From: an uncultured archaeon
Lineage (GTDB): Archaea; Thermoproteota; Nitrososphaeria; Nitrososphaerales; CALBXV01
NCBI GenBank assembly: GCA_937890045.1
Contig: CALBXV010000343.1
Span: 1-10,880, forward strand
Length of the DNA: 10,880 nucleotides
Direction of reading: 5' to 3'
Of the stretch, positions 1 to 5,894 are shown in pieces (within the stretch, counting starts at the first letter, position 1; every line of letters starts with the position of its first letter). Position numbers and translations under genes: made by a program. The notes beneath the pieces are model-generated. The model saw only the letters and a list, made by a program, of their open reading frames with translations, made no database searches and had not been told where the DNA came from.

Positions 1-27
1 CCGTGGGATTTAAAACCACCGAGATAA
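1..27 (+). CDS. Possible C-terminal tail of an upstream gene (partial)
   Basis: The first frame reads eight residues (PWDLKPPR) and then a TAA stop, three bases before the next start codon. This spacing fits the tight packing of the following genes. A second frame is also open from the edge and stops at 36-38, so the choice between them is uncertain. Nothing can be said about function. Confidence 0.25.
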   Translation, partial: PWDLKPPR

Positions 28-30
28 ATT

Positions 31-195
31 ATGATTAAATTAAAAAATTTAATAAAAAATGATAAGGGGTTAGGAGATACTGTGTCTCGAGCTATAAAAA
101 CTGTTACAGTAGGTAAAATTAAAGAATGTAATGGATGTGAGCTTAGAAAAGATTATTTAAACAAAGTAGTACCATATAAAAAGGTAAGTAAATGA
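31..195 (+). CDS. Small CxxC phage protein, 54 aa
   Basis: This basic 54-residue protein has the pattern G-D-T-V near residues 15-18, then C33-N-G-C36, an Arg at 39, and L43-N44 followed by V-P-Y. From memory, that order (GD, about 15 residues, C-x-G-C, R, LN, then a Pro-aromatic end) is common in very small phage proteins of unknown role. The two cysteines could bind metal only if another chain supplies ligands, for example in a dimer. Its first seven residues (MIKLKNL) match those of the HExxH gene at 694, but no L-x-E site follows. The ribosome binding site is weak (GAG at 21-23). The stop overlaps the next gene's start as ATGA. It is certainly a gene by context; its function is unknown. 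Confidence 0.75.
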   Translation: MIKLKNLIKNDKGLGDTVSRAIKTVTVGKIKECNGCELRKDYLNKVVPYKKVSK

Positions 196-356
196 AAACA
201 TTTCACATAGACGAACCGAGAGAAATCGGAAAGAAAAAAGTTAGAGTATCACCAAAAGAGTTGAAGATGGTTAAACAAGATTTAACAGAAAGAATAGTTA
301 AGAAAAAATTACGAGAATTTATTAAAAAACAGTTGAAGAAGAATAATGCCAAATAG
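192..356 (+). CDS. Small lysine-rich hypothetical protein, 54 aa
   Basis: The gene starts at an ATG inside the ATGA overlap with the preceding gene. AAGG at 181-184 lies seven bases upstream and is a reasonable ribosome binding site. The protein begins with an acidic/aromatic segment (F-H-I-D-E-P-R-E) and continues as a strongly basic, probably helical stretch, with a Lys/Arg-rich segment from about residue 34 to 50. It has no cysteine and no membrane segment. The charge would suit nucleic acid or capsid contacts, but this is only inference from composition. No family is recognised. Its end overlaps the next gene by 11 bases. Confidence 0.65.
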   Translation: MKTFHIDEPREIGKKKVRVSPKELKMVKQDLTERIVKKKLREFIKKQLKKNNAK

Positions 357-498
357 AAAAGCAAAAGACAGAAAACGTAAAAAAAGACTTCTTAATAAAA
401 AGTTGGCTGCTGAGGGTAGAACTGCAGTTCAACATAAAAAGTGGTTAACTAAACAAGAAGAAAAAGGAATTCAAACACCAATGTGGGGTAGAAGATAG
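346..498 (+). CDS. Very small basic protein, 50 aa
   Basis: The protein opens with MPNRKAKDRKRKKR, has a leucine-containing helix (L-L-N-K-K-L), then E-G-R-T, H-K-K-W, and ends in P-M-W-G-R-R. More than a third of the residues are Lys or Arg. The N-terminal block resembles the basic tails of small RNA- or DNA-binding proteins such as the end of ribosomal protein bS21, but it is too short and different to be called S21. From memory, similar MPN+KAKDRKRK-type small proteins occur in marine phages without known function. The upstream GAAGAAG is a weak ribosome binding site. The stop TAG shares its last base with the next gene's GTG start. Confidence 0.65.
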   Translation: MPNRKAKDRKRKKRLLNKKLAAEGRTAVQHKKWLTKQEEKGIQTPMWGRR

Positions 499-701
499 TG
501 GTTCGGTATGAAGTAAGAAGTGGTACACAGACTATTACAGAAATATGTGATGACTGTACTTGCCATATCCGAGATTTATCATTAGATGATATTTTAGTGA
601 AAAGAGATTCGGATATGATTATAAAAAATTCACAGGGTAGAGTTATAACCAATACATCAGCGAGACCTAAATGCTATTGTGAGGAATGTACTCATGATTA
701 A
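498..701 (+). CDS. Cysteine-rich zinc-ribbon-like small protein, 67 aa
   Basis: The start is a GTG fused to the previous stop (TAGTG). No other in-frame start lies before the first cysteine cluster. The protein has cysteines at 17, 20 and 22 (C-D-D-C-T-C-H) and at 59, 61 and 64 (C-Y-C-E-E-C), separated by a 36-residue acidic/basic linker. Paired C-x2-C clusters of this kind commonly bind one zinc ion as a zinc ribbon. The best tetrad is probably C17, C20, C61 and C64, with His23 and the other cysteines as alternatives. No specific family is recognised. It overlaps the next gene by eight bases. A role in binding nucleic acid or protein is an inference from the fold type only. Confidence 0.65.
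   Translation: MVRYEVRSGTQTITEICDDCTCHIRDLSLDDILVKRDSDMIIKNSQGRVITNTSARPKCYCEECTHD
681..684 (+). promoter_or_regulatory. Ribosome binding site GAGG for the HExxH gene
   Basis: GAGG lies nine bases before the ATG at 694. This supports that ATG over the in-frame GTG at 679, which overlaps the GAGG itself and has no good site upstream. Confidence 0.55.
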
Positions 702-1074
702 ACTAAAAAACTTATTAGTAGAAAGAATAGATATTGTAGATACAGCTCAACAGATTGTAAAGTTACATAAGTTAAAGTCTAAAGTTAAAATTACTACTAG
801 TAAGGATAAAGGTGATTATAACTGGATAACTGACACTATAAATTTAAGACCAAGTTATAGTACAGTTAAAGAACTTTTAATTACTATTTTACACGAAATA
901 AAACACGCTTTAGATAGAAAAAAGATGGGTAAAAGAAAATATGAAAAAGTGTATACCATAGCAGGTGAGTTAGCCCAACAAAAAGGTGGTGATTTTCACG
1001 ATGACAATAAATTTGAAGAAGAAGCCGAAAAATGGGCTAAAAAAGAGTATCCTAAATGGAAAAATAAATTTTAA
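694..1074 (+). CDS. HExxH zincin-like metalloprotease-type protein, 126 aa
   Basis: The motif L-H67-E68-I-K-H71 is the HExxH zinc-binding and catalytic signature of zincins. It lies in a predicted helix after a segment with beta-strand character (V-K-I-T-T, then I-N-L-R). An acidic cluster F-E-E-E-A-E at 107-112 could give the third, glutamate ligand, as in ImmA/IrrE-like and related minimal peptidases. The family cannot be fixed. The protein has no signal peptide. The first ten residues (MIKLKNLLVE) look like a separate leader and end in L-V-E, matching the T4 prohead protease consensus [LI]-x-E. That raises the possibility of a virion-packaged protein. The chosen ATG has GAGG nine bases upstream. 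A 40-base gap follows, the largest among the genes up to 5735. Proteolytic activity is inferred from the motif, not shown. Confidence 0.7.
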   Translation: MIKLKNLLVERIDIVDTAQQIVKLHKLKSKVKITTSKDKGDYNWITDTINLRPSYSTVKELLITILHEIKHALDRKKMGKRKYEKVYTIAGELAQQKGGDFHDDNKFEEEAEKWAKKEYPKWKNKF

Positions 1075-1100
1075 TTTGAAGTTTTACTTTAATAGTTATA

Positions 1101-1109
1101 TGATATAAT
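1101..1109 (+). promoter_or_regulatory. Extended -10 promoter (TGATATAAT)
   Basis: TGATATAAT is a perfect TGn-TATAAT extended -10 element for a sigma70-type polymerase, in the 40-base gap before the nuclease gene. A -35 match is poor: TTTACT at 1083-1088 gives a 15-base spacer. Extended -10 promoters often tolerate that. Transcription would begin about seven bases past the hexamer, at about 1116, essentially at the ATG at 1115. AT-rich sequence produces such boxes by chance, but this one is intergenic and at the start of an operon-like block. Confidence 0.45.
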
Positions 1110-1114
1110 AAGTT

Positions 1115-1456
1115 ATGAAACCACGCAGTGCTAAGAATAAGGGCAAACGCCTCCAAAATAAAGTTCGAGATATAATTCTTGAAAAATTCGATTCTTTAGA
1201 ACCAGATGATGTCCGTTCTATAACAATGGGCGATTCCGGCGAAGATATTCTATTATCCCCTGCAGCTCGTAGATTATTTCCATTTAGTGTTGAATGTAAA
1301 GCACAAGAATCTCTTAGTATTTGGTCTGCATTAGAACAAGCAGAAAGTAATGCTGGAAAACATATACCATTATTAGTATTTAAAAGAAATAGAAGTAAAA
1401 CCTATGCAGTATTAGAATTTGACAAATTATTAGAATTATTAGATGAATCAGAATAA
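1115..1456 (+). CDS. PD-(D/E)XK-type endonuclease, Holliday-junction-resolvase-like, 113 aa
   Basis: The N-terminus (K-N-K-G-K-R-L-Q at 7-14) is the basic helix seen at the start of small phage PD-(D/E)XK nucleases and resolvases. The likely active site is D44 in G-E-D-I-L-L-S-P, followed by E60-C-K62, with Q64 after it. This is a D…E-x-K arrangement on a beta hairpin. A helix (W-S-A-L-E-Q-A-E) and two strands (P-L-L-V-F-K and Y-A-V-L-E-F) complete a minimal core. The product probably cuts branched or other structured DNA in replication and recombination; T4 uses the unrelated gp49 for this. No Shine-Dalgarno sequence precedes the ATG, consistent with a leaderless message. The first half uses more C- and G-ending codons than its neighbours. 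It overlaps the primase gene by 14 bases. The nuclease family is fairly sure; the exact substrate is not. Confidence 0.7.
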   Translation: MKPRSAKNKGKRLQNKVRDIILEKFDSLEPDDVRSITMGDSGEDILLSPAARRLFPFSVECKAQESLSIWSALEQAESNAGKHIPLLVFKRNRSKTYAVLEFDKLLELLDESE

Positions 1457-2393
1457 AATTGTAAATTTACTTAATAGAGTTCTAAAAACTAATGGAACTA
1501 AATTAAAAAAATTAGATGAGTATATGTATTGGTCACCTTTTATATCTCATCATAAACCTAAATTACAAATAAATGTAAAAACACAAAAGTGGCATTGTTG
1601 GGTAAGTGGAACTGGCGGTAGAACATTATTTCAGTTATTAAAAAAAGTAAATGCTAGTAATCAACATTTTGATGAATTAAGAGAATTAGTTGGTGATTCT
1701 CCTCGATATAAGAAAAAAACTGATTCAAAGGTTAGTGAGGTAGTACAACTACCCTATGAGTTTATAACCTTCGGTAATAGTACGGATAGTATCGTTAAAA
1801 GACACGCTCTAAGTTATTTGTATAAAAGAGGTATTACCGATGATGATATACTAAAATATAATATTGGTTATTGTGATGACGGATTATATTCAAATCGCAT
1901 TATTATTCCATCTTATGATTCTGATGGACAATTAAATTTTTTTGTAGGTAGAGATTTTTATAATAGTAAGATGAAATATCGTAATTCACCTACATCTAAA
2001 GATATTATTGGATTTGATTTATTTATTAATTGGGATGAACCAATAATATTATGTGAAGGTGTATTTGATGCTATGACATTTAAAAGAAATGCAATACCTC
2101 TTTTTGGTAAAAATATTATGAGTACTCTACAGAAAAAAATAATTGAATCTAGAGTAAAAGTTATATATTTAGCATTAGATAATGACGCTATTGAAGATAC
2201 AATAAAGATTTCAGATAACTTTATTAATAATGGTATTGATGTTAGAATGATAAAGTTTAAAGAAAAAGACCCAAGTGAGATTGGTTTTGAGAATTTGTTA
2301 TATTTAATTAATAAGACGACAAAAACTAAATTCTCAGACTTGATGAGGTTAAAATTAAATGGTAAAACAAAAAAATATATGGAAGTATTATGA
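1443..2393 (+). CDS. DNA primase (DnaG/T4 gp61-type, Toprim), zinc site degenerate
   Basis: The protein has the order of a phage DnaG-like primase: an N-terminal zinc-ribbon-like region (about 28-66), a linker, an RNA polymerase N-terminal-like region (about 115-190) with the Y-x-x-x-R-G-I segment at 125-131, and a Toprim domain. Toprim shows E205-G-V-F-D-A210 and D246-N-D248, which bind catalytic magnesium. Length (316 aa) is near T4 gp61 (about 340). Primases make short RNA primers for lagging-strand synthesis at the fork with a DnaB-like helicase, which is not in this window. The N-terminal ribbon keeps the shape (W-x-S-P-F…H-C-W-V-S-G-T-G-G-R) but only one of four usual ligands, C52; the other positions are S31, I34 and S55. 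No strong ribosome binding site is seen, so coupling to the overlapping upstream gene is likely. Confidence 0.85.
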   Translation: MNQNKIVNLLNRVLKTNGTKLKKLDEYMYWSPFISHHKPKLQINVKTQKWHCWVSGTGGRTLFQLLKKVNASNQHFDELRELVGDSPRYKKKTDSKVSEVVQLPYEFITFGNSTDSIVKRHALSYLYKRGITDDDILKYNIGYCDDGLYSNRIIIPSYDSDGQLNFFVGRDFYNSKMKYRNSPTSKDIIGFDLFINWDEPIILCEGVFDAMTFKRNAIPLFGKNIMSTLQKKIIESRVKVIYLALDNDAIEDTIKISDNFINNGIDVRMIKFKEKDPSEIGFENLLYLINKTTKTKFSDLMRLKLNGKTKKYMEVL

Positions 2394-2583
2394 TGAGTGG
2401 AAAGTTCATGTTACGAAAATTGAACTTTTTGAAAGTATATGCCAAACATTTAATCTTATGAATCAAATGGGTAGTTGTACTAAATATTACGAAGGTAATA
2501 TGCACACCCCAATTGCATGGGATATAATAGTACCAGATGAATTTATAAAAGATGTTAGAAAACATATTAAGGATTTTGATTGA
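2359..2583 (+). CDS. Hypothetical protein between primase and SbcDC, 74 aa
   Basis: The ATG lies inside the last 35 bases of the primase gene in another frame, with GAGG at 2345-2348 ten bases upstream. The product is a mixed charged and aromatic soluble protein, with a W-K-Y-Y-D-E-W opening, two isolated cysteines (28 and 40), and an end rich in alternating acidic and basic residues (D-V-R-K-H-I-K-D-F-D). The central N-M-H-T-P-I-A-W-D-I-I-V-P pattern suggests a small alpha/beta fold. It has no known motif and no membrane segment, and no family is recognised. Its stop forms a TTGA overlap with the SbcDC start, so it is embedded in the replication/recombination operon, and a role there is only guilt by association. 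Confidence 0.65.
   Translation: MVKQKNIWKYYDEWKVHVTKIELFESICQTFNLMNQMGSCTKYYEGNMHTPIAWDIIVPDEFIKDVRKHIKDFD
2569..2573 (+). promoter_or_regulatory. Ribosome binding site AAGGA for the TTG start of SbcDC
   Basis: AAGGA sits six bases before the TTG at 2580. No in-frame ATG occurs before the first nuclease motif, so this site decides the unusual TTG start. Confidence 0.65.
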
Positions 2584-5500
2584 TAGAACAAAATGTTGTA
2601 AAAGTTCCATTTCGTAAATTAAAACACATACACCACATATCAGATATACAGATTCGTAATCTTAAAAGACATAAGGAATACGAACAAGTTTTTGAAAGAA
2701 CTTACGAACAAGTACGAAAACACAAAGATAATGCAGTAGCTTATATTGGTGGAGATATAGCTCACTCTAAAACAGATATGTCTCCAGAACTGATAGACCA
2801 ACTATCAAGGTTATTTAAAAATTTAGCAGATATATGTCCTACAATTATTATTGCAGGTAATCATGATTGTAATCTAAACAATCGTTCACGGTTAGATTGT
2901 TTAACCCCGATAGTAGAGAATCTTAATCATCCAAATTTACATTATTTAAAAGATACTGGTGTATATAAGTGTGCAGATGCCACTTTTGTAGTATGGGACG
3001 TTTGGGATGATAAGAAAAAATATATAAAAGCTAAGGATGTTGAAGGTGCTACAAAAATTGTATTATTCCATGGAACGGTAGATAAATGTCAAACTGATTT
3101 AGGATTTAGATTACCATCTGATGTGAAAATTACTCAATTCAAAGGGTATGATATGGGACTGTTAGGTGATATTCATAAACGACAACATCTTAATAAAGAA
3201 GAAACCATTTCTTATTGTGGTTCTTTAGTTCAACAGAATCATGGTGAAGGATTGGATCACGGTTATTTACTATGGGATGTTCCAAAACGTAAATCTACTT
3301 ATATTCCTATTATTAATGATTATGGTTATTACACTTTAGATATTAATAATGGTGTTGTACCTGATGCAGATGATATGCCAAAGAAAGCTCGTTTAAGAGT
3401 TAGAGTAGCTAATACTTCTGCTACTGAATTGAAAAAGGCATTAGCAATTATTCATGATAAATATGGTGTTGTAGAAATGTCAGTTACAAGAATTGATGCT
3501 TTATATAGTACTGAAAGAGTTAGAAATAAAACTATAAATGTGGGTGATATAAGTAATACAGATGTACAGTATCAATTGATTGTAGATTATTTAAACGCTA
3601 ATCATATTGTAGATGATGAAACATTAATTAAAATAAAAAATATAAATGAATCATTAAACCGAGATTTACCAGAAGAAGAAGTTTATAGAAATGTTAATTG
3701 GAAACTTAAACATTTTGAATTTTCTAATATGTTTAGTTATGGTGAAAATAATATAGTAAATTTTACAAAGTTAAATGGTATAGTTGGAATGTTCGCCCCA
3801 AATGCAGCAGGTAAATCATCTCTACTTGATGCATTATCGTTTTGTTTGTTTGATACGTGTAGTAGAGCGTTTAAAGCAGAGAATGTACTTAACAATAAAA
3901 AGAATGATTTCTTTTGTAAAGTTAATTTTGAAATAGATGGACAAGATTATTATGTAGAACGAGTCGCGAAGAAACAGAGAAAAGGTAATGTTAAAGTTGA
4001 TGTAGACTTTTATACTATAGATGATGTTGGAGATAAAGTTTCTATGAATGGTGACCAACGTAGAAGTACTGATGCTAATATAAGAAAAGTTATAGGTTCT
4101 TATGATGACTTTATTTTAACTGCACTATCATCACAAATTAAAAATTCTGTATTCATTGAAAAAACTCAAAAAGAAAAGAAAACTCTTTTAGCTCAGTTTA
4201 TGGGATTAGAGATATTTGATAAGTTGTGGGTAACTGCGTCAGAAGAAATCAAGGACGTTTCTGCGGTTCTTAAAAACTTTAAACAAAATGATTGGGAACG
4301 AGATTTAGCAGAAACAAAAGAACAAAAGAAACAATTCAAAGAAACTTATACTGAATTATTGAGTGACCGAAATACAATACAAAATAAAAAGAAATCTACT
4401 GAAAAAAATATTATACTTTTAAGTAAGAAGTTAAAACCGACAGATAAATCAGTAGAAGATATAGATAATTTAAAAGAAAGTAAAAATATATTAACAGTAA
4501 CATTAAATAATATTGATAATGAATTGGGTGAAGTTAGTACACGGGTTGAGAAAACTAAATTGCTAGATGGTGAACTGCAGATGAAAATTCAAAACCATAA
4601 AGATGAAAAAACTGAAGAAAAAATTGTTGAATTAGAAAACTTAGAAGTACATAAAAGAGAAATTGAAATTGATTTAGATAAGTTAAAAATAGAAGTTCGT
4701 GCTAAATTAGATAAAATAGAAAAACTTGGTGATTTAGAATGGGATGAACATTGTGAATATTGTATGAGTAATCCTTTTACATTGGATGCTATGGAAACTA
4801 AAAAGAAATTAGAATCGGATAAAGACGAAGTAAAAACACATTTAACCAAGTTAGATTCGGTTGTGCATAATATAAATCATTTATATCATATTCGTGAGAG
4901 GAAAGCGGATTTAGATGATAATATAAATAAGATGCAAAGAGTATCATCATTAAAAAATGAACTTGATAGTAAATTAGTTTTATTAGAAGAAAAACGAAAA
5001 AATGTTTTACATCAAATAAGTTCAGTAGAAGAAAAAATTGTAAAATATTATGAACAAGAAAAGGACATTATTTATAATCAACAAATAGAATCAGAAATAG
5101 ATAAAATACAACTTGAATTAGATGCTGTTACTAATCAATATGATATGTTAAATGATAGTATTAATAATGTGTTTGGTGAAATAAAAGTTATAGATATTAA
5201 ACGAAAAGGTATATTAGATAATATTAAAAAAGTTGAAGAATTAGAAGGTAAGTATGAAGCGTATCAATATTATTTAGATGCAGTAAAACGCGATGGTATT
5301 GCTTATGAACTTATTACAAAAGCACTTCCAACTATTGAAGGTGAAGTGAATAATATTTTATCTCAATTAGTAGATTTTCAAATGTTGTTTGAAATGGATG
5401 GAAAAAATATAAATAACTATATTGTATATGATGATGATAATGTTTGGCCACTTGAGTTAAGTAGTGGTATGGAACGATTTATATCAAGTCTTGCTATTCG

Positions 5501-5735
5501 TGTAGGATTAATTAATGTATCTAATTTACCACGAAGTAATTTTCTAGCTATTGATGAAGGGTGGGGAACAATGGATAGTGATAATATTAATTCAGTATAT
5601 AGTCTATTTCAATATCTTAAATCACAATTTCAGTTTGCATTGATTGTATCTCATATTGATTCTATGAGGGATGCAGTTGATAGTTTATTAGAAATTAAAA
5701 AAGAGAATAATTTTAGTAATATTAAGTTTGATTAG
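2580..5735 (+). CDS. Fused SbcD–SbcC (Mre11–Rad50, T4 gp47–gp46-type) nuclease/ATPase, 1051 aa
   Basis: One chain carries both halves of the SbcCD complex. The first ~360 residues are a calcineurin-like Mre11 phosphoesterase: motif I S-D22-I-Q24, motif II G-G-D59-x-x-H62, motif III G-N94-H95-D, motif IV F-H164-G, motif V G-D197-I-H199. The Rad50 part starts near 374: P-loop A406-P-N-A-A-G-K412-S413, Q-loop Q519, coiled-coil arms at about 565-720 and 740-895, zinc hook C725-E-Y-C728 at the turn, signature L960-S-S-G-M-E965, Walker B L-A-I-D992-E993, and H-loop H1025. Such complexes process DNA ends and drive recombination-dependent replication; in T4 they are two proteins. Differences from consensus are Q24 for the motif I His, D197 for the first motif V His, and A406 for the first P-loop Gly. 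The start is a TTG with AAGGA six bases upstream. The 3' end overlaps a minus-strand gene by 14 bases. Confidence 0.92.
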   Translation: MIEQNVVKVPFRKLKHIHHISDIQIRNLKRHKEYEQVFERTYEQVRKHKDNAVAYIGGDIAHSKTDMSPELIDQLSRLFKNLADICPTIIIAGNHDCNLNNRSRLDCLTPIVENLNHPNLHYLKDTGVYKCADATFVVWDVWDDKKKYIKAKDVEGATKIVLFHGTVDKCQTDLGFRLPSDVKITQFKGYDMGLLGDIHKRQHLNKEETISYCGSLVQQNHGEGLDHGYLLWDVPKRKSTYIPIINDYGYYTLDINNGVVPDADDMPKKARLRVRVANTSATELKKALAIIHDKYGVVEMSVTRIDALYSTERVRNKTINVGDISNTDVQYQLIVDYLNANHIVDDETLIKIKNINESLNRDLPEEEVYRNVNWKLKHFEFSNMFSYGENNIVNFTKLNGIVGMFAPNAAGKSSLLDALSFCLFDTCSRAFKAENVLNNKKNDFFCKVNFEIDGQDYYVERVAKKQRKGNVKVDVDFYTIDDVGDKVSMNGDQRRSTDANIRKVIGSYDDFILTALSSQIKNSVFIEKTQKEKKTLLAQFMGLEIFDKLWVTASEEIKDVSAVLKNFKQNDWERDLAETKEQKKQFKETYTELLSDRNTIQNKKKSTEKNIILLSKKLKPTDKSVEDIDNLKESKNILTVTLNNIDNELGEVSTRVEKTKLLDGELQMKIQNHKDEKTEEKIVELENLEVHKREIEIDLDKLKIEVRAKLDKIEKLGDLEWDEHCEYCMSNPFTLDAMETKKKLESDKDEVKTHLTKLDSVVHNINHLYHIRERKADLDDNINKMQRVSSLKNELDSKLVLLEEKRKNVLHQISSVEEKIVKYYEQEKDIIYNQQIESEIDKIQLELDAVTNQYDMLNDSINNVFGEIKVIDIKRKGILDNIKKVEELEGKYEAYQYYLDAVKRDGIAYELITKALPTIEGEVNNILSQLVDFQMLFEMDGKNINNYIVYDDDNVWPLELSSGMERFISSLAIRVGLINVSNLPRSNFLAIDEGWGTMDSDNINSVYSLFQYLKSQFQFALIVSHIDSMRDAVDSLLEIKKENNFSNIKFD

Positions 5736-5877
5736 AATATAGAATTCTTTTCGTACACTTTTCCTTTATAAGCTCTTCAATAAGAGCATACATCTTATAT
5801 CCGTGATTTTTTGAATATTCTTTAATCATATCACGAAACTCTTTTCGTATTTTAATATTTACAAATTTATCTTTCAT
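5722..5877 (-). CDS. Small ribbon-helix-helix (CopG/Arc-like) regulator, 51 aa
   Basis: Read on the minus strand, the frame gives a strand segment K-F-V-N-I-K-I at 4-10, then helix R-K-E-F-R-D-M-I-K-E-Y-S-K-N at 11-24, a turn H-G-Y, and helix K-M-Y-A-L-I-E-E-L-I-K-E-K at 28-40. This is the strand-helix-turn-helix order of ribbon-helix-helix DNA-binding proteins, with N7 and K9 as likely base-contacting strand residues. The last ten residues are a short extra tail. Such proteins are dimers that usually bind repeated operator sequences. It is convergent with the SbcDC gene, overlapping it by 14 bases, and points away from the structural gene, so its upstream DNA is shared with that gene's leader. 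No Shine-Dalgarno sequence precedes the ATG. The fold call is from sequence pattern only. Confidence 0.65.
   Translation of the reverse strand: MKDKFVNIKIRKEFRDMIKEYSKNHGYKMYALIEELIKEKCTKRILYSNQT
5772..5787 (+). other. Short perfect hairpin just past the SbcDC stop
   Basis: GCTCTT-CAAT-AAGAGC forms a six-base-pair stem with a four-base loop, 36 bases after the SbcDC stop. No T-run follows directly on either strand, so it is not a canonical intrinsic terminator. It also encodes A-L-I-E-E-L of the minus-strand gene, so coding may explain it. It could still shield the 3' end of the upstream message. Confidence 0.3.
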
Positions 5878-5880
5878 ATA

Positions 5881-5888
5881 TATAAATA
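5881..5888 (+). promoter_or_regulatory. T4-late-type promoter box TATAAATA (candidate)
   Basis: TATAAATA is the exact consensus of T4 late promoters, which need only this -10-like box plus the phage sigma factor gp55. Transcription would start near 5894 and give a leader of about 86 bases for the virion gene at 5980. The position is sensible, since late genes follow, but the same octamer also occurs inside coding sequence at 4922-4929 and 5409-5416, so chance is a real alternative in such AT-rich DNA. Confidence 0.3.
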
Positions 5889-5894
5889 TGAAAA

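Noticed and set aside
346..498. Ribosomal protein S21 homolog
   Set aside because: Only the high Arg/Lys content is shared; order and length do not match well enough to name it.
449..652. Minus-strand open frame opposite the small-gene cluster
   Set aside because: The plus strand has an uninterrupted chain of overlapping genes here, and the antisense product is hydrophobic without a plausible start region.
679..693. GTG at 679 as start of the HExxH gene
   Set aside because: The ATG at 694 has GAGG nine bases upstream and gives the MIKLKNL start shared with another gene; the GTG overlaps that GAGG.
2390..2400. ATGATG at the primase stop as start of the next gene
   Set aside because: It is out of frame with the 74-residue protein, while the ATG at 2359 has a properly spaced GAGG.
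2326..2610. Minus-strand open frame across the primase–SbcDC junction
   Set aside because: It is antisense to three plus-strand genes with start sites and family support, and its product shows no recognisable motif.
4922..5416. TATAAATA octamers at 4922-4929 and 5409-5416 as late promoters
   Set aside because: Both lie deep inside the SbcDC gene with no gene start close downstream; they show how often the octamer occurs by chance here.
5772..5806. Hairpin after SbcDC as an intrinsic terminator
   Set aside because: The stem is perfect but only six pairs long, the nearest T-run is about 18 bases away, and the sequence codes for part of the minus-strand protein.
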